From JAMQPK01 sp963761975 (GTDB lineage Bacteria; Acidobacteriota; Vicinamibacteria; Vicinamibacterales; JAMQPK01), in contig CAVXIR010000002.1 of assembly GCA_963761975.1 (NCBI GenBank), positions 1,736,001 to 1,800,000 of the forward strand: a stretch of 64,000 nucleotides of DNA, written 5' to 3'. A model generated the notes under the pieces. The model was not told the origin of the DNA. It saw only the letters and a program-made list of their open reading frames with translations, and searched no databases. Of the stretch, positions 62,646 to 64,000 are shown one piece after another (within the stretch, counting starts at the first letter, position 1; the number at the start of each line of letters is the position of its first letter). The position numbers and the translations under genes are program-made.

Positions 62646-63557
62646 CTACTTCACCATGTAGCCGCTTCGCGCGCGGACAAACAGACCAGGCTTGCGCGCT
62701 CTGACGATGAGGGCATGCCAACCGGGAGCTTTGCCGGGCTCGAACGCGATGATGTATTGCTGGTGGAGCTCGCTCAGAATCTGTTGAGTTGCGATGAGGG
62801 CACTCGGAGAATCGCGCACGAAGAGTGAATCGCCGCCCGTCCACGCCGCGAGGTCGGCCAGGGGCCCGCGAACCGGCTGAGGTTCTTCCGGGTTGGCGTC
62901 GGTCATGTGCGTGATGATGAGCATGTACACCGGCACATCGAGCTCACTCGCGACGGCCGACACATCGGCCGGCTTCATCTTGCTCGCCGAGTCGACGCCG
63001 TCGGTAATCACCACGAGGACACGGCGGCGTTGACGATCGGAGATCTTTCTCGCGGTTTCCGCAATGGCGTCCCATAGAGAGGTCGCCCCAAACGCTTTCG
63101 TCGCATTCCACGAGCCATCCCCGGCGTTGAATGCCGATGTGAACGGTCGCACTTCTTGAAGCGACGTGTCGAATGCGTACATCGCCACCTCATCCCCGCC
63201 GGGCTTCAGGCCGGCGACCAGTGCGTCCGCGGACTCTCGAGCCCGCGCCATTTTTGTCGCCATACTGCCGCTGGCATCCATCAGAATGGCGACACTGGCC
63301 GGACTCGGCTCCGACCACACGTTGGTAAGCGTCCGTCTCTGCCCCTCGTCTATCAGCTCAAAATCGGCGGCTTTCAGATTGGTGACCAGCCGCCCCTTAG
63401 CGTCGCGCACGGTCGCGGCTACCGCGACCTGCTCGACGCTGCTCTTGAACACCACGACGCCCGGGTCCTGTGGGGCTCCGGGTTGCTGCGCCGCGACCGC
63501 TGTGACGGCCACCAGCGCGATCAGAAGCGAGAGGCGAAAGAGTCGGCGCATAGACAC
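62646..63557 (-). CDS. Secreted VWFA-related acidobacterial protein
   Basis: 303 residues with signal peptide (LSLLIALVAVTAVAAQ). An N-terminal strand domain (VVVFKSSVEQVAVAATVRD) comes before a VWA domain with the MIDAS motif DASGSM near residue 93 and ITDGVDSASK. The family C-terminus (LHQQYIIAFEPGKAPGWHAL ... VRARSGYMVK) is intact. Probably a secreted or envelope metal-dependent adhesion/binding domain. It is the intact relative of the remnant at 34.3-34.6 kb. Confidence 0.9.
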   Translation of the reverse strand: MSMRRLFRLSLLIALVAVTAVAAQQPGAPQDPGVVVFKSSVEQVAVAATVRDAKGRLVTNLKAADFELIDEGQRRTLTNVWSEPSPASVAILMDASGSMATKMARARESADALVAGLKPGGDEVAMYAFDTSLQEVRPFTSAFNAGDGSWNATKAFGATSLWDAIAETARKISDRQRRRVLVVITDGVDSASKMKPADVSAVASELDVPVYMLIITHMTDANPEEPQPVRGPLADLAAWTGGDSLFVRDSPSALIATQQILSELHQQYIIAFEPGKAPGWHALIVRARKPGLFVRARSGYMVK

Positions 63558-63620
63558 ACTGTTGGCTATCTGACAGTCTCGAATGTACCAGTGTTCGCGT
63601 GCGCACGAAACGCGGCACGC

Positions 63621-63800
63621 TCAGCTGAGGTGCACCTTGTCGAGCGGAGGCGTTGGGGGATTTTCGCCCGACCCGATAGGCATAGTGCCACGCTTCTTTT
63701 CGGCTTTGTAGTCAAAAAAGAACAGTGGCACCCACAAGGCTACCATCAATGCAACCGCGAGGAGAAACCCGAGCATAAAATCGAAGGTCATATGTTCCAT
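63621..63800 (-). CDS. Small single-pass membrane protein
   Basis: 59 residues. One hydrophobic segment (FMLGFLLAVALMVALWVPLF) is followed by a basic KAEKKRG and a Pro-rich tail. Ribosome site weak; an internal ATG (residue 4) is an alternative. It is divergent from the TonB receptor start, 53 bp away. Confidence 0.55.
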   Translation of the reverse strand: MEHMTFDFMLGFLLAVALMVALWVPLFFFDYKAEKKRGTMPIGSGENPPTPPLDKVHLS

Positions 63801-63853
63801 ACAGGTCTAGTTGCATAAATCAGACCTGGTTGAGATCTTGCGGGAACAAAATC

Positions 63854-64000
63854 ATGCGCGTATCGGTCAGTGTCCTCCTTTTGGTCATGCTGACGGCGGC
63901 CGTTTCGGCGGCGCCGGCGGATCAGCCAGACACCGAAGTCCGCGATCTGAAGACGCTGTCGCTCGAAGAGCTGATGCAGATTGACGTCACGACGGTATCT
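63854..64000 (+). CDS. TonB-dependent receptor, N-terminal part
   Basis: Only 49 codons fit in the window. A signal peptide (VSVLLLVMLTAAVSAAPA) is followed by LKTLSLEELMQIDVTTVS, a segment typical just before the plug of TonB-dependent receptors. Truncated by the right edge. Confidence 0.8.
   Translation, partial: MRVSVSVLLLVMLTAAVSAAPADQPDTEVRDLKTLSLEELMQIDVTTVS

Overview
The window looks like chromosomal DNA of a high-GC member of the Acidobacteriota, most likely a Vicinamibacteria-type lineage. This is inferred from gene families, not from a marker gene. The signs are an ADOP-type MacB/FtsX permease tail, large Ser/Thr kinases with TPR or proline-rich tails, a VWFA-related acidobacterial protein plus a decayed second copy, an Oar-like TonB receptor with a carboxypeptidase-regulatory domain, secreted bicupins, and an S8 protease with a C-terminal NIVWGN repeat array. 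No phage, plasmid, IS element or CRISPR array was seen.

Layout. 0-9 kb: permease tail, zinc-ribbon/kinase/TPR protein, a secreted metzincin-like protein carrying an internal pentapeptide-repeat block, and a divergent STAS / FHA-SpoIIE phosphatase pair. 9-18 kb: a DnaQ-like exonuclease overlapping a cNMP-CBS-DUF294 protein, an SGNH hydrolase, a frameshifted copper amine oxidase, and a glycosidase-GT2 fusion overlapping an APH-like kinase. 18-25 kb: a second kinase with an outer-membrane protein, PPK2, DUF488, a methyltransferase and small unknowns. 25-32 kb: secreted proteins (G8/beta-helix, TIM-barrel-like, beta-helix, sulfatase). Three of these end in the same short C-terminal tail. 32-38 kb: a decayed zone with a kinase/WD40 remnant, a VWA remnant, DUF2332, three tRNAs, a lipoprotein protease, and a membrane glycosyltransferase broken by at least six frameshifts. 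38-44 kb: argG, a frameshifted M3 peptidase and hrpB. 44-52 kb: bicupins flanking a TAXI / histidine kinase / response regulator operon and an Oar-like receptor. 52-59 kb: LigD with a repeat linker, a sulfite-oxidase-like protein, a hydroxyacid dehydrogenase, a DAACS symporter, tRNA-His and a ferredoxin. 59-64 kb: the NIVWGN protease, a broken DRR-rich small ORF, an outer-membrane barrel, a VWA protein, a small membrane protein and the start of a TonB receptor.

The most unusual signal is non-coding. Between 34.8 and 58.8 kb, at least six intergenic intervals contain blocks of 7- or 8-bp units, each block with its own unit. The blocks begin 0-12 nt after a stop codon. In several, a run of direct units is followed by a run of the inverted unit, so the transcript could fold into a long hairpin. 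I did not find a named element in the sequence that explains them. The STRR heptamers of filamentous cyanobacteria are the nearest analogue I know of.

In-frame tandem repeats also occur in several proteins: pentapeptides in the metzincin, G-A-S/L in HrpB, K-S-L in LigD and NIVWGN in the S8 protease. Several genes (amine oxidase, sulfatase, M3 peptidase, glycosyltransferase) carry single-base frameshifts but otherwise keep conserved protein sequence. These could be recent decay or assembly indels, and reads are needed to decide.
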